Positions 1 through 5,471 of a stretch of 6,762 nt of DNA are shown here, piece after piece; the stretch's first letter is position 1; every line of letters starts with the position of its first letter. The DNA is from Candidatus Gastranaerophilales bacterium (GTDB lineage: Bacteria; Cyanobacteriota; Vampirovibrionia; Gastranaerophilales; Gastranaerophilaceae), in NCBI GenBank assembly GCA_900772035.1, contig CAAGQE010000172.1, positions 1 through 6,762 of the forward strand, written 5' to 3'. The translations under genes and the position numbers were made by a program. The notes under the pieces were generated by a model. That model did not search any database and had not been told where the DNA came from. It worked only from the letters and a program-made list of their open reading frames with translations.

Positions 1-779
1 ATAGGTTGTTTGTGGCAAAAAGGAATGATAATGTTTATGATAAAAACTTTTTGTTAGAAACTGTTATGCAAGACGAAGAACACTATGCTCTCGACAAGTT
101 ATCGTTTAAAGATTTTTGTCTTTACCCGTTTAAAACAGAAAATCTGTTTTATACTATTGCAATCTTTGGTGCAGGGGTAGTTTTAACGAATACTCCGTTT
201 GGTTTCTTTTTTGCAATATTTTTAAATATTTTATACGGAATTTATTTAATAAGAAAAGTTCTAAATATAAAAGAAACTCTTGTTGCGGACGCATACCTTA
301 TTCGCTTTTTTATATATTCATTTTTTGTTAATATTATTAGTTTCGTGTTGATTGCCTATGGTTTTAACTTGATGGCAGAGATGTTTTTATCAAAAAGCCA
401 TTATTTAATATTTTCACTTCAGCATAGCGATGAACATCTGTTTATGAATATGCTTTTACCTATTATAAGTTTTACAAATATGGCACTTTGTTCAGGTTTT
501 ATAATAACTTTTGCCATTGCCGAAAACAGACCGATTTATACATATTTCAGATACAAAAAAGAACTGACATTTTATAATGCTGTTTCTTTTGCTTGTCTTA
601 TTTTTGTATTCGTTATCGGAATTAATATATTAAGTTTTGATGTAAATAATCATACGTTACGAACTGCACTTACAATAATAATTAACTTATGCAGTTCCTA
701 CGTAATACTGGTTTCTATGTTAAATTGGACTGATTTTTTGAGAAAAGACTTATATCCCGATTTGCAAAGTGAAGAATAA
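1..779 (+). CDS. Multi-pass membrane protein of unknown function (5' end open at window edge)
   Basis: I do not recognise this protein. The frame is open from the first base, so the true start may lie outside the window. Inside it the candidate starts are TTG at 6, GTG at 12 and ATG at 66, and none has a convincing ribosome site. Counting from the TTG at 6 gives 257 residues. A charged N-terminal stretch (about 1-45) is followed by roughly six hydrophobic segments, near residues 46-63, 65-86, 101-126, 145-171, 189-211 and 219-238, and a short acidic tail. The segments are rich in Phe, Ile and Tyr. No catalytic motif, transporter signature or signal peptide is visible. The gene looks more AT-rich than dnaB or the M48 gene, which fits either a fast-evolving membrane protein or acquired DNA. 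It converges on the M48 operon across a repeat-filled gap. The coding call is firm; the function is unknown. Confidence 0.75.
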   Translation, partial: RLFVAKRNDNVYDKNFLLETVMQDEEHYALDKLSFKDFCLYPFKTENLFYTIAIFGAGVVLTNTPFGFFFAIFLNILYGIYLIRKVLNIKETLVADAYLIRFFIYSFFVNIISFVLIAYGFNLMAEMFLSKSHYLIFSLQHSDEHLFMNMLLPIISFTNMALCSGFIITFAIAENRPIYTYFRYKKELTFYNAVSFACLIFVFVIGINILSFDVNNHTLRTALTIIINLCSSYVILVSMLNWTDFLRKDLYPDLQSEE

Positions 780-834
780 AACGTTGATGACAACCCAATT
801 TATGAAAGACAAATCTACGGATTTTAACAACCAG

Positions 835-967
835 ACCCTGAAACGAGCGGATTTTGTGTAGTGCGAAGCGATAGCGCAGACACGAAGGAACAAAAAGTCA
901 GACGAACGATAACGAAGTGTAGTGAGTAGCGACTTTTTGTGAAACAAAATCCAAGACAGTTCAGGGT
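835..967. repeat. Nested palindromic intergenic repeat (133 bases)
   Basis: Three perfectly matched arm pairs nest inside one another. ACCCTGAA (835-842) pairs with TTCAGGGT (960-967), GGATTTTGT (849-857) with ACAAAATCC (944-952), and ACAAAAAGTC (890-899) with GACTTTTTGT (931-940). A side hairpin lies in the left half: GTGT/ACAC (856-859/880-883) and TGCG/CGCA (862-865/875-878). The word GTGTAGTG occurs twice (856-863 and 917-924). No protein is supported here; the minus-strand reading frame across it is a by-product of the palindrome. This is the form of a dispersed non-coding element (MITE-like or REP-like) that would fold as RNA or single-stranded DNA. Whether it is mobile or merely dispersed cannot be judged from one copy. 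Confidence 0.7.
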
Positions 968-977
968 GACATTTGTT

Positions 978-1073
978 GTCATCCTAAATTTATTTCAGGA
1001 TCTTATTATTCGCAAAGGAGTGTTAAATATTGTCGAAACAGATTCTTCGGTCTTTTCAAGACCTCAGAATGAC
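978..1073. repeat. GTCATCCT...CAGAATGAC-type intergenic repeat
   Basis: The element is bounded by GTCAT (978-982) and ATGAC (1069-1073). Its left half is a hairpin, ATCCT (981-985) against AGGAT (997-1001). Its right half is a stronger hairpin, GGTCTT (1049-1054) against AAGACC (1058-1063) with a three-base loop, flanked by ATTCT/AGAAT (1042-1046/1066-1070). Read on the minus strand it gives the words GTCATTCTGAGG, GAAGAATCT, AGATCCTGAAA and AGGATGACA. From memory, this combination recurs as dispersed intergenic repeats in many unrelated bacterial genomes. Nothing in it codes for protein. Confidence 0.65.
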
Positions 1074-1075
1074 GT

Positions 1076-1119
1076 AAAAATTTGTCATTATACCGATGAT
1101 TTTTCAGCAGAATGACGAA
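1076..1119 (-). terminator. Repeat-derived hairpin, likely terminator of the M48 operon
   Basis: Just downstream of the M48 stop codon, bases 1111-1119 pair with 1081-1089 over nine positions (core GTCATT/AATGAC, one G-U pair) around a 21-base loop. On the minus strand the stem is followed directly by TTTTT (plus 1080-1076), the form of an intrinsic terminator for transcription coming from 3487. The stem ends carry the same GTCATT/AATGAC words as the neighbouring repeat, so it is probably a repeat fragment put to use as a terminator. The stem is AT-rich and of modest strength. Confidence 0.45.
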
Positions 1120-1122
1120 AGG

Positions 1123-2502
1123 TTATTCTTCGACCTTTATCAAAGCCTTACAATGCGGGCAGGCAATTTCCTGTCCTTTGTACTCTTGCGGGAATTTCAA
1201 CGTCGTTCCGCAAGAACATTCTTTGAAAATAAAGTTATTCGCTTTCCAAACCGTATCCATTGCTTCACGGCTGCGTTCGCGTTTTTCTTCCTTAGGTGAT
1301 TTTGCCTTTTGTTCAACTCCGCCTGATGCAATCACGGCGCCTGCGACCGCTCCCGCCAAGACGTCTGCGGTTTTCTTAATTTTAAGCGGTTTTGTCCCTT
1401 TCAATTCTTCTTTTGCCAAGACAGGTTTTCTGCGACCCGAAACTTTTTTGAATGCCTCGTTATAAGCATTGAAATCCGCGCCAGCCATTGCTTCCAACAC
1501 AGAAATTCTGTTTACCGTCGCAGGGTGAGTCGAGAACAATCCGTCTCGCACAAAACGTCTGCCCTTTGCGGGTTTATCATACCTTTCATCCAAGCTGCTC
1601 AAAGGATTTACGATATACATTGCCGAAGAAATCTTATCGGCTTCTTTATCCATAAGCGGCGAGCCTGAAATCTTTGCCAATGCGGTTGCAAGCCCCTGCG
1701 GATAACGCGTAAACTGTGCCGCGCAAGCATCTGCAAGGTATTCGCGTTTTTTTGAAATTGAAAAATACAAAATTCTTGCAACAATCGGCGCAATAACCAT
1801 TATTACAAGCGCAACAATCATTATAATAAGTATTGCCGCTCCGCCACCGCCACTACTGCTGCTTTTCGACGAAGAACGCGAACTTCCCGCGGAAGATCGG
1901 AACAGCACTCTCGCCACAAAATCGGCAAGCCAAACAACCGTGCCGAGCATTATTGCCGCAAACAGCATATACATTGTGTCGCGGTTAACAATATGCGCCA
2001 TTTCGTGAGCGACTACACCTTGCAACTCATCTCGGTCGAGCGTTGTAAGCAACCCAGTTGTCACGGCAATCGCGCTGTTTTCGGGGTTCATGCCCGTTGC
2101 AAAAGCGTTAGGCATCGGAGAGTCAATAATATAAAGTTCGGGCTTTTTCGGCAAACCCGACGCGATAGTCATTTCCTCAACGATATTTTCCAAAACCTTA
2201 TTGGCGCCATCGGGGATTTTATTAGCGTGATTAAGGCTCAAAACGGCATTTTTGCCCTCGCAAAAAGCAACAATAAGCATTATCGCCCAAGCAACAAATG
2301 CGAAAAACATTCCGAAACCCATTGACTCATATATCGCCGACAATTCTTGCGGTGAAAGAGTTTCAAAACTGTCTGCCATTGGCGGATTCACAAAACACAA
2401 AAAGCAAACGCCGACTGCCGCGCCCAAAACCAGCAAGACTGCGAGCATTATGAATATCAACATTATACTTTTGTGTTTATTGTCCTCGATTTGCTGCCAC
2501 AT
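1123..2502 (-). CDS. M48 family (HtpX-like) membrane zinc metalloprotease with C-terminal zinc ribbon
   Basis: This is a 459-residue membrane-integrated zinc endopeptidase, probably degrading damaged or misassembled membrane proteins at the cytoplasmic face. Two hydrophobic helices (about 13-38 and 62-82) precede the catalytic motif HEMAH (166-170), where H166 and H170 bind zinc and E167 is the catalytic base. Two more hydrophobic segments follow (about 178-198 and 222-248). The third zinc ligand is E254 in the EYLADA motif, and the family STHP motif is at 324-327. Two parts are unusual. A Ser/Gly-rich linker (203-221) joins the last two helices. A tail of about 100 residues (361-459) runs well past the roughly 290 residues of typical HtpX; it has a Gly/Ala hydrophobic patch (381-395), a charged stretch and a zinc ribbon with C429, C431, C448 and C451. 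The start is supported by an AGGT site eight bases upstream that overlaps the lemA stop. It is the last gene of the operon. Confidence 0.92.
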   Translation of the reverse strand: MWQQIEDNKHKSIMLIFIMLAVLLVLGAAVGVCFLCFVNPPMADSFETLSPQELSAIYESMGFGMFFAFVAWAIMLIVAFCEGKNAVLSLNHANKIPDGANKVLENIVEEMTIASGLPKKPELYIIDSPMPNAFATGMNPENSAIAVTTGLLTTLDRDELQGVVAHEMAHIVNRDTMYMLFAAIMLGTVVWLADFVARVLFRSSAGSSRSSSKSSSSGGGGAAILIIMIVALVIMVIAPIVARILYFSISKKREYLADACAAQFTRYPQGLATALAKISGSPLMDKEADKISSAMYIVNPLSSLDERYDKPAKGRRFVRDGLFSTHPATVNRISVLEAMAGADFNAYNEAFKKVSGRRKPVLAKEELKGTKPLKIKKTADVLAGAVAGAVIASGGVEQKAKSPKEEKRERSREAMDTVWKANNFIFKECSCGTTLKFPQEYKGQEIACPHCKALIKVEE

Positions 2503-2510
2503 AAAATTTT

Positions 2511-2514
2511 ACCT
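2511..2514 (-). promoter_or_regulatory. Ribosome binding site of the M48 gene overlapping the lemA stop
   Basis: On the minus strand AGGT lies eight bases before the M48 ATG and shares bases with the lemA TAG stop (2513-2515). A ribosome finishing lemA therefore sits on the M48 start site, which suggests translational coupling of the two proteins. Confidence 0.5.
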
Positions 2515-3079
2515 AGAAACTTACTTTCGGAACTGCTTTTTCTGCCTCTGCGATTTCAAAGAAATCTCTGTGTTCAAAGTTGAAAATTCCGGCAATTATG
2601 CTAGATGGGAACATTTCTTTTTTATTATTGTATTCCATAACTGCATCATTATAAAATTGACGAGCAAAGCTGATTTTGTTTTCGGTAGATGTCAATTCTT
2701 CCTGAAGTTGCATAAAGTTTTGATTAGCCTTCAAATCAGGATAATTTTCCGCTACCGCAAACAAAGATTTCAATGTGCCTGACAAAGCATTTTCAGCCTC
2801 AGCACGGTTTTTAACGTTATCACCGACGTTAATCGCTTGCTGGCGAGCCTTAACAACATTTTCAAGTGTCGCAGATTCGTGTGCCGCATAACCTTTGACC
2901 GTTTCAATAAGGTTCGGAATCAAGTCACAACGACGTTTTAATTGAACATCAATTTGTGACCACGCATTTTTTACCCTGTTTTTAAGTACAACAAGTCCAT
3001 TGTAAACCATAACTACCCAGAACAAAGCAGCTAATACAACAAGTACATACATAATTAATTGAAATTGAGATTGTGTCAT
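2513..3079 (-). CDS. lemA: LemA family membrane protein
   Basis: This 188-residue protein has the usual LemA length and layout: a short N-terminal tail, one transmembrane helix (about 9-30), then a long helical domain. The family signature spans about residues 26-68. It starts with [20 protein letters not shown] and continues with the conserved run around [17 protein letters not shown]. The C-terminal part includes EENPD-like AENYPDLKA (about 111-119) and [12 protein letters not shown] (about 156-167). The biochemical role of LemA proteins is not settled; they are helical-bundle proteins anchored in the cytoplasmic membrane. The start is well supported by AAGGAG (plus 3085-3090), five bases before the ATG. 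The gene lies 30 bases after the zinc-ribbon gene and 10 bases before the M48 protease gene. Pairing of LemA with HtpX-like proteases is common in bacteria and points to a shared envelope role. Confidence 0.95.
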   Translation of the reverse strand: MTQSQFQLIMYVLVVLAALFWVVMVYNGLVVLKNRVKNAWSQIDVQLKRRCDLIPNLIETVKGYAAHESATLENVVKARQQAINVGDNVKNRAEAENALSGTLKSLFAVAENYPDLKANQNFMQLQEELTSTENKISFARQFYNDAVMEYNNKKEMFPSSIIAGIFNFEHRDFFEIAEAEKAVPKVSF

Positions 3080-3109
3080 TTTTTCTCCTTATTATCTATT
3101 TTAATATTT

Positions 3110-3487
3110 TTATTTTTTCATGTTAAAAACTTCGCCGAGGAAATTTACGGTTTCGACAGATTTTTCATCAGAGTTTGAATAGTTTACAAAACTGCTCAAT
3201 TCTCCCTTGTCGAACCAAACCCCGTGCAAAGACGGACATCTGTCCAAAATCGTATCGCCGATTTTGATTTTTTCCATAACTTTTCCGCAAATCGGACATT
3301 TTCTGGCTTTTTCGCCCTTAACTCTTATCGAGGGATAAGCAAACGGATTAAAGCGTTCGTCTTCCACTCCCAAAAGTCGCCATTCGTCAGCGTCGAACCA
3401 AAAGCCGCCGCAAGCGTGACACCAGTCTAATTCGATTTTGTCTCTTTCTACTACTATCAAAGTTTTTTCACATACGGGGCATTTCAT
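3110..3487 (-). CDS. zf-TFIIB-type double zinc-ribbon protein
   Basis: This small soluble protein (125 residues) is made of two zf-TFIIB-type zinc-ribbon modules. Module one has C3 and C6 (CPVC) with C23 and C26, followed by the family hallmark GGFWFDADE (27-35). Module two has C64 and C67 (CPIC) with C84, then GVWFDKGEL (89-97). Its fourth ligand position reads L87-H88 where module one has a cysteine, so H88 probably completes a CPxxHG-type site, a variant I recall in this family. No membrane segment is seen. The precise role is unknown; such domains usually mediate protein or nucleic-acid contacts. It is the first gene of the operon with lemA and the M48 protease. The start is supported by GAGGT (plus 3494-3498) six bases upstream. 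No strong sigma-70-type promoter was found for it; a weak TACTAT (plus 3514-3519) is possible. Confidence 0.88.
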   Translation of the reverse strand: MKCPVCEKTLIVVERDKIELDWCHACGGFWFDADEWRLLGVEDERFNPFAYPSIRVKGEKARKCPICGKVMEKIKIGDTILDRCPSLHGVWFDKGELSSFVNYSNSDEKSVETVNFLGEVFNMKK

Positions 3488-3544
3488 AAAATTACCTCAA
3501 AAATCATACAAATATAGTACAACTTTTTCCCCTATTTATATGTA

Positions 3545-3566
3545 TTTTTAACAAAATTGTTAAAAA
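3545..3566. promoter_or_regulatory. Perfect palindrome, candidate operator between divergent units
   Basis: TTTTTAACA (3545-3553) and TGTTAAAAA (3558-3566) are exact reverse complements around a four-base centre AAAT. The palindrome lies between the divergent zinc-ribbon operon and the small-protein gene, and its right arm overlaps the -35 region of the proposed rightward promoter. That is a good position for a dimeric repressor. The regulator is unknown. The sequence is very AT-rich, so chance or simple DNA bending remains possible. Confidence 0.4.
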
Positions 3567-3588
3567 ATTTAATAAATATATTTATAAT
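3557..3588 (+). promoter_or_regulatory. Sigma-70-type promoter of the 83-residue protein gene
   Basis: A consensus TATAAT box is at 3583-3588. The best upstream matches are TTGTTA at 3557-3562 (20-base spacing, long) and TTAAAA at 3560-3565 (17-base spacing, weaker match). Transcription would start near 3595 and leave a leader of about 48 bases with AGGGAG (3628-3633) nine bases before the ATG. The -10 box is persuasive; the -35 assignment is uncertain in such AT-rich DNA. Confidence 0.5.
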
Positions 3589-3642
3589 AATGACAAATCA
3601 AAAATAAGCATTAATAAATATGCAGACAGGGAGAATCGGAAG

Positions 3643-3894
3643 ATGATTGAAGGATTACAAAACTTTTTTTCGAGCGTAATGGCGACGAGCAATACCGCCA
3701 ATGTCGCTCCTGTAAAGAAAACTCAGGTTTATTCAAACCCGTTTGCAAATCCGTTTTTAAGCCAAGATTTGGAACAAATGAATAAACGCAACGAAACTTA
3801 CGGAAAGAACAACCCGTTCCCGGGCGGTTATTTCGCAGGTTATTACAACAACAAGCCTAACATTGTCGGCAGAAAATTGTTCGTAGAAGTGTAA
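3643..3894 (+). CDS. Small Asn/Pro/Phe/Tyr-rich protein of unknown function (83 residues)
   Basis: I do not recognise a named family. The protein has 83 residues, no transmembrane helix, no clear signal peptide and no cysteine. It has a weakly amphipathic N-terminus (1-14), a Thr/Asn/Val-rich stretch, three NPF triplets (32-34, 36-38, 57-59), a charged middle (42-56) and an aromatic Gly/Tyr patch GGYFAGYYNNKPN (61-73). The tail IVGRKLFVEV is strand-like and could be a binding or docking segment. It is probably a real gene. AGGGAG precedes the ATG by nine bases, a consensus -10 box lies upstream, an intrinsic terminator lies 27 bases after the stop, and the codon usage matches dnaB. It forms a single-gene transcription unit between the zinc-ribbon/lemA/M48 operon (divergent) and dnaB (same strand). 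It may be a conserved small protein restricted to this lineage. Confidence 0.75.
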   Translation: MIEGLQNFFSSVMATSNTANVAPVKKTQVYSNPFANPFLSQDLEQMNKRNETYGKNNPFPGGYFAGYYNNKPNIVGRKLFVEV

Positions 3895-3920
3895 GATTAC
3901 AAATATGAAGTTTAAAATAT

Positions 3921-3951
3921 TCCCGAAGTGAACAAATCTTCGGGATTTTTT
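3921..3951 (+). terminator. Intrinsic terminator of the small-protein gene
   Basis: TCCCGAAG (3921-3928) pairs perfectly with CTTCGGGA (3938-3945) around a nine-base loop and is followed at once by six T (3946-3951). This is a classic rho-independent terminator 27 bases after the stop codon, and it insulates the small-protein gene from dnaB. Confidence 0.88.
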
Positions 3952-3992
3952 GTAAAAAACAAGTGAATTTTTACAAAAATTTATTATCATGA

Positions 3993-4025
3993 AAAACATG
4001 TTTATCCTAACATCATGCATGTTTT
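3993..4025 (+). promoter_or_regulatory. Leader hairpin directly upstream of the dnaB ribosome site
   Basis: AAAACATG (3993-4000) pairs with CATGTTTT (4018-4025) across a 17-base loop. The stem ends immediately before AAGGA (4026-4030), the likely dnaB Shine-Dalgarno site. The left arm also begins a separate short palindrome, AAACATGTTT (3994-4003), so two mutually exclusive foldings are possible. It may affect dnaB translation or be a protein site near its promoter. I see no convincing -35/-10 pair between 3952 and 4014. Confidence 0.3.
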
Positions 4026-4037
4026 AAGGATTGGTGA
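4026..4037 (+). promoter_or_regulatory. dnaB ribosome binding site that decides the start
   Basis: AAGGA (4026-4030) lies 11 bases and GGTGA (4033-4037) four bases before the ATG at 4042. The in-frame ATG at 4015 has no such site, sits inside the leader hairpin loop and adds nine residues not expected in DnaB. The start at 4042 is therefore preferred. Confidence 0.6.
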
Positions 4038-4041
4038 ACAA

Positions 4042-5397
4042 ATGGCAAACGCTATCGTAAAAAAACAACAAAATAACCTTGTTCCGCAAAGTATTGACGC
4101 GGAAGAGGCTCTATTGGGTGCAATTTTAACAAGCCCGCAGGCTTATGCAAAAATCTCGGATATGATTATCCCCGAAGACTTCTACAAGCCGGCAAACAGA
4201 TATGTATACTCAGCAATTCGTTCTTTGAGCGAAAAAACAGAGCCTGTCGACATCGTTACGGTTTCCGAAAAACTTAAACAACTCGGAAAACTTGAAGAAG
4301 CAGGCGGCAGAGATTACATCACGGATTTGGCATTGAACTCGGTAACGACAGTTAACGTTCAATATTACGCGCAAATCGTTAAAGACACCGCAATCCGCAG
4401 AAACTTAATTGCGGCAGGTTCCGAAATCGTAAATATGTCATACGAATCGGACTCCCCCGATTTGGTTTTGGACTGCGCGGAAAAATTAATCTTCGGCGTG
4501 GCATCACAAAGAAACACTTCCGAAATTCAGCCGATTACAAACCTCGTATTTGAAACCTATGAAGAAATCGAATACCGTTTTAATCACATGGACGAACTTT
4601 CGGGAACACCTACGGGATTTTACGATTTTGACCAAATGACATCAGGGCTTCAACCCGGGGCATTAATCATCCTCGCGGCACGTCCTGCAATGGGGAAAAC
4701 GGCATTTGCGCTGAATATAGCCCAAAACGTCGGTTTAAGAAGCGACAAAGCCGTCGCCATCTTCTCTCTTGAAATGTCAAAGAAAGAACTTATGAAAAGA
4801 TTTCTCGCCTCTGAAGCAGAAGTCGATGCAAGAAGAATGTCGTCAGGTCACTTACAGTCACAGGACTGGGAAAAAATCACAACCGTTATGACAACCTTCA
4901 GCGAAAATTCAAAAATCTACATCGACGATACGGGCGGACTTTCCGTAACCGATATGAGAGCGAAGTGTCGAAGACTCGCAATGACCGAAAAAAATCTCGG
5001 TTTAATCATCATCGACTACTTACAACTTATGCAAGGAAACAACCCGAATGACCGTAACCAAGAAATTTCGGCAATTTCAAGAGGTTTGAAAACACTTGCG
5101 AGAGAATTGAACGTTCCGATTATCGCCCTTTCTCAACTTTCCCGTGCGTCGGAAAAACGTAACGACAAGCGCCCGATGCTCTCTGACCTTAGAGATTCAG
5201 GTGCAATCGAACAAGATGCCGATATCGTAATGTTTATCCACAGAGAAGAATATTACGACAAGGAAAACCCCGATTTGAAAGGCAAAGCGGAATTAATGGT
5301 CGCAAAAAACCGTTCGGGTCCTGTCGACACAATTGATTTGCTCTTTCAGGCAAATATCACGAAATTCAAAACACCTGTCAAAACCGCAGCGTTTTAA
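4042..5397 (+). CDS. dnaB: Replicative DNA helicase DnaB
   Basis: DnaB is the ring-shaped hexameric ATP-driven helicase that unwinds DNA at the replication fork and recruits primase. From the ATG at 4042 the protein has 451 residues, the normal family length. The N-terminal helical domain begins at about 13 with LVPQSIDAEEALLGAIL and runs to about 115, followed by a linker and the RecA-like motor domain from about 190. Visible motifs are Walker A ARPAMGKT (213-220), the catalytic glutamate in SLEMS (E244), Walker B IIIDYLQLM (322-330, D325), the ALSQLSR sensor motif (Q365), DLRDSGAIEQDAD (382-394), and the basic KNRSGP segment (422-427) near where the arginine finger lies. The site where some cyanobacterial DnaB genes carry an intein (between DSG and the following residue) is uninterrupted and has Ala there. 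The gene sits alone between two terminators. The in-frame ATG at 4015 would give 460 residues but lacks a ribosome site. Confidence 0.97.
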   Translation: MANAIVKKQQNNLVPQSIDAEEALLGAILTSPQAYAKISDMIIPEDFYKPANRYVYSAIRSLSEKTEPVDIVTVSEKLKQLGKLEEAGGRDYITDLALNSVTTVNVQYYAQIVKDTAIRRNLIAAGSEIVNMSYESDSPDLVLDCAEKLIFGVASQRNTSEIQPITNLVFETYEEIEYRFNHMDELSGTPTGFYDFDQMTSGLQPGALIILAARPAMGKTAFALNIAQNVGLRSDKAVAIFSLEMSKKELMKRFLASEAEVDARRMSSGHLQSQDWEKITTVMTTFSENSKIYIDDTGGLSVTDMRAKCRRLAMTEKNLGLIIIDYLQLMQGNNPNDRNQEISAISRGLKTLARELNVPIIALSQLSRASEKRNDKRPMLSDLRDSGAIEQDADIVMFIHREEYYDKENPDLKGKAELMVAKNRSGPVDTIDLLFQANITKFKTPVKTAAF

Positions 5398-5415
5398 TTT
5401 CAAAAAACACATAAA

Positions 5416-5447
5416 AAAAGACGATGGCTTCAAAACCACCGTCTTTT
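5416..5447. terminator. Bidirectional intrinsic terminator between convergent genes
   Basis: AAAAGACG (5416-5423) pairs with CGTCTTTT (5440-5447). TGG/CCA (5425-5427/5436-5438) extends the stem past one A-C mismatch, and the loop is eight bases. The T-run serves dnaB rightward, and the A-run at 5413-5419 serves the leftward Memo-AMMECR1 gene. It lies 18 bases after the dnaB stop and 24 bases past the stop of the opposing gene. Confidence 0.85.
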
Positions 5448-5471
5448 ATTATTTATCAATTTATCGTCAAA

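Noticed and set aside
750..947. Minus-strand reading frame of 65 codons across the palindromic repeat
   Set aside because: It overlaps the end of the membrane-protein gene and follows the repeat arms. Its peptide (with words like DFLFLRVCAIASHYTKS) is the kind of spurious product predicted wherever this repeat occurs.
835..1119. CRISPR array or attachment site
   Set aside because: There are no regularly spaced identical direct repeats with unique spacers, and no integrase or tRNA nearby. The pattern is palindromic and mosaic instead.
1096..1465. Plus-strand frames opposite the end of the M48 gene
   Set aside because: They are antisense shadows of a gene with clear catalytic motifs. They have no ribosome site and no recognisable domain.
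1993..2782. Plus-strand frames opposite the M48 and lemA genes
   Set aside because: They are antisense to well-supported coding sequence, with improbable composition and no independent start signals.
3545..3566. Rex-type redox repressor operator
   Set aside because: Rex sites have the order TTGTGA/TTGTTAA, then four bases, then TTAACAA/TCACAA. Here the half-sites are in the opposite order (TTAACA...TGTTAA), so the assignment is not supported.
3757..4020. Minus-strand frame of 87 codons over the small-protein gene and its terminator
   Set aside because: It runs through a strong intrinsic terminator and lies opposite a gene with better start, promoter and codon evidence.
4015..4041. Longer dnaB start at ATG 4015
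   Set aside because: It has no Shine-Dalgarno site, and the ATG sits in a hairpin loop. The nine extra residues do not fit the usual DnaB N-terminus.
5181..5220. Intein at the conserved DnaB insertion site
   Set aside because: The DSG-AIEQDAD region is continuous, with Ala at the position where an intein would need Ser, Thr or Cys.
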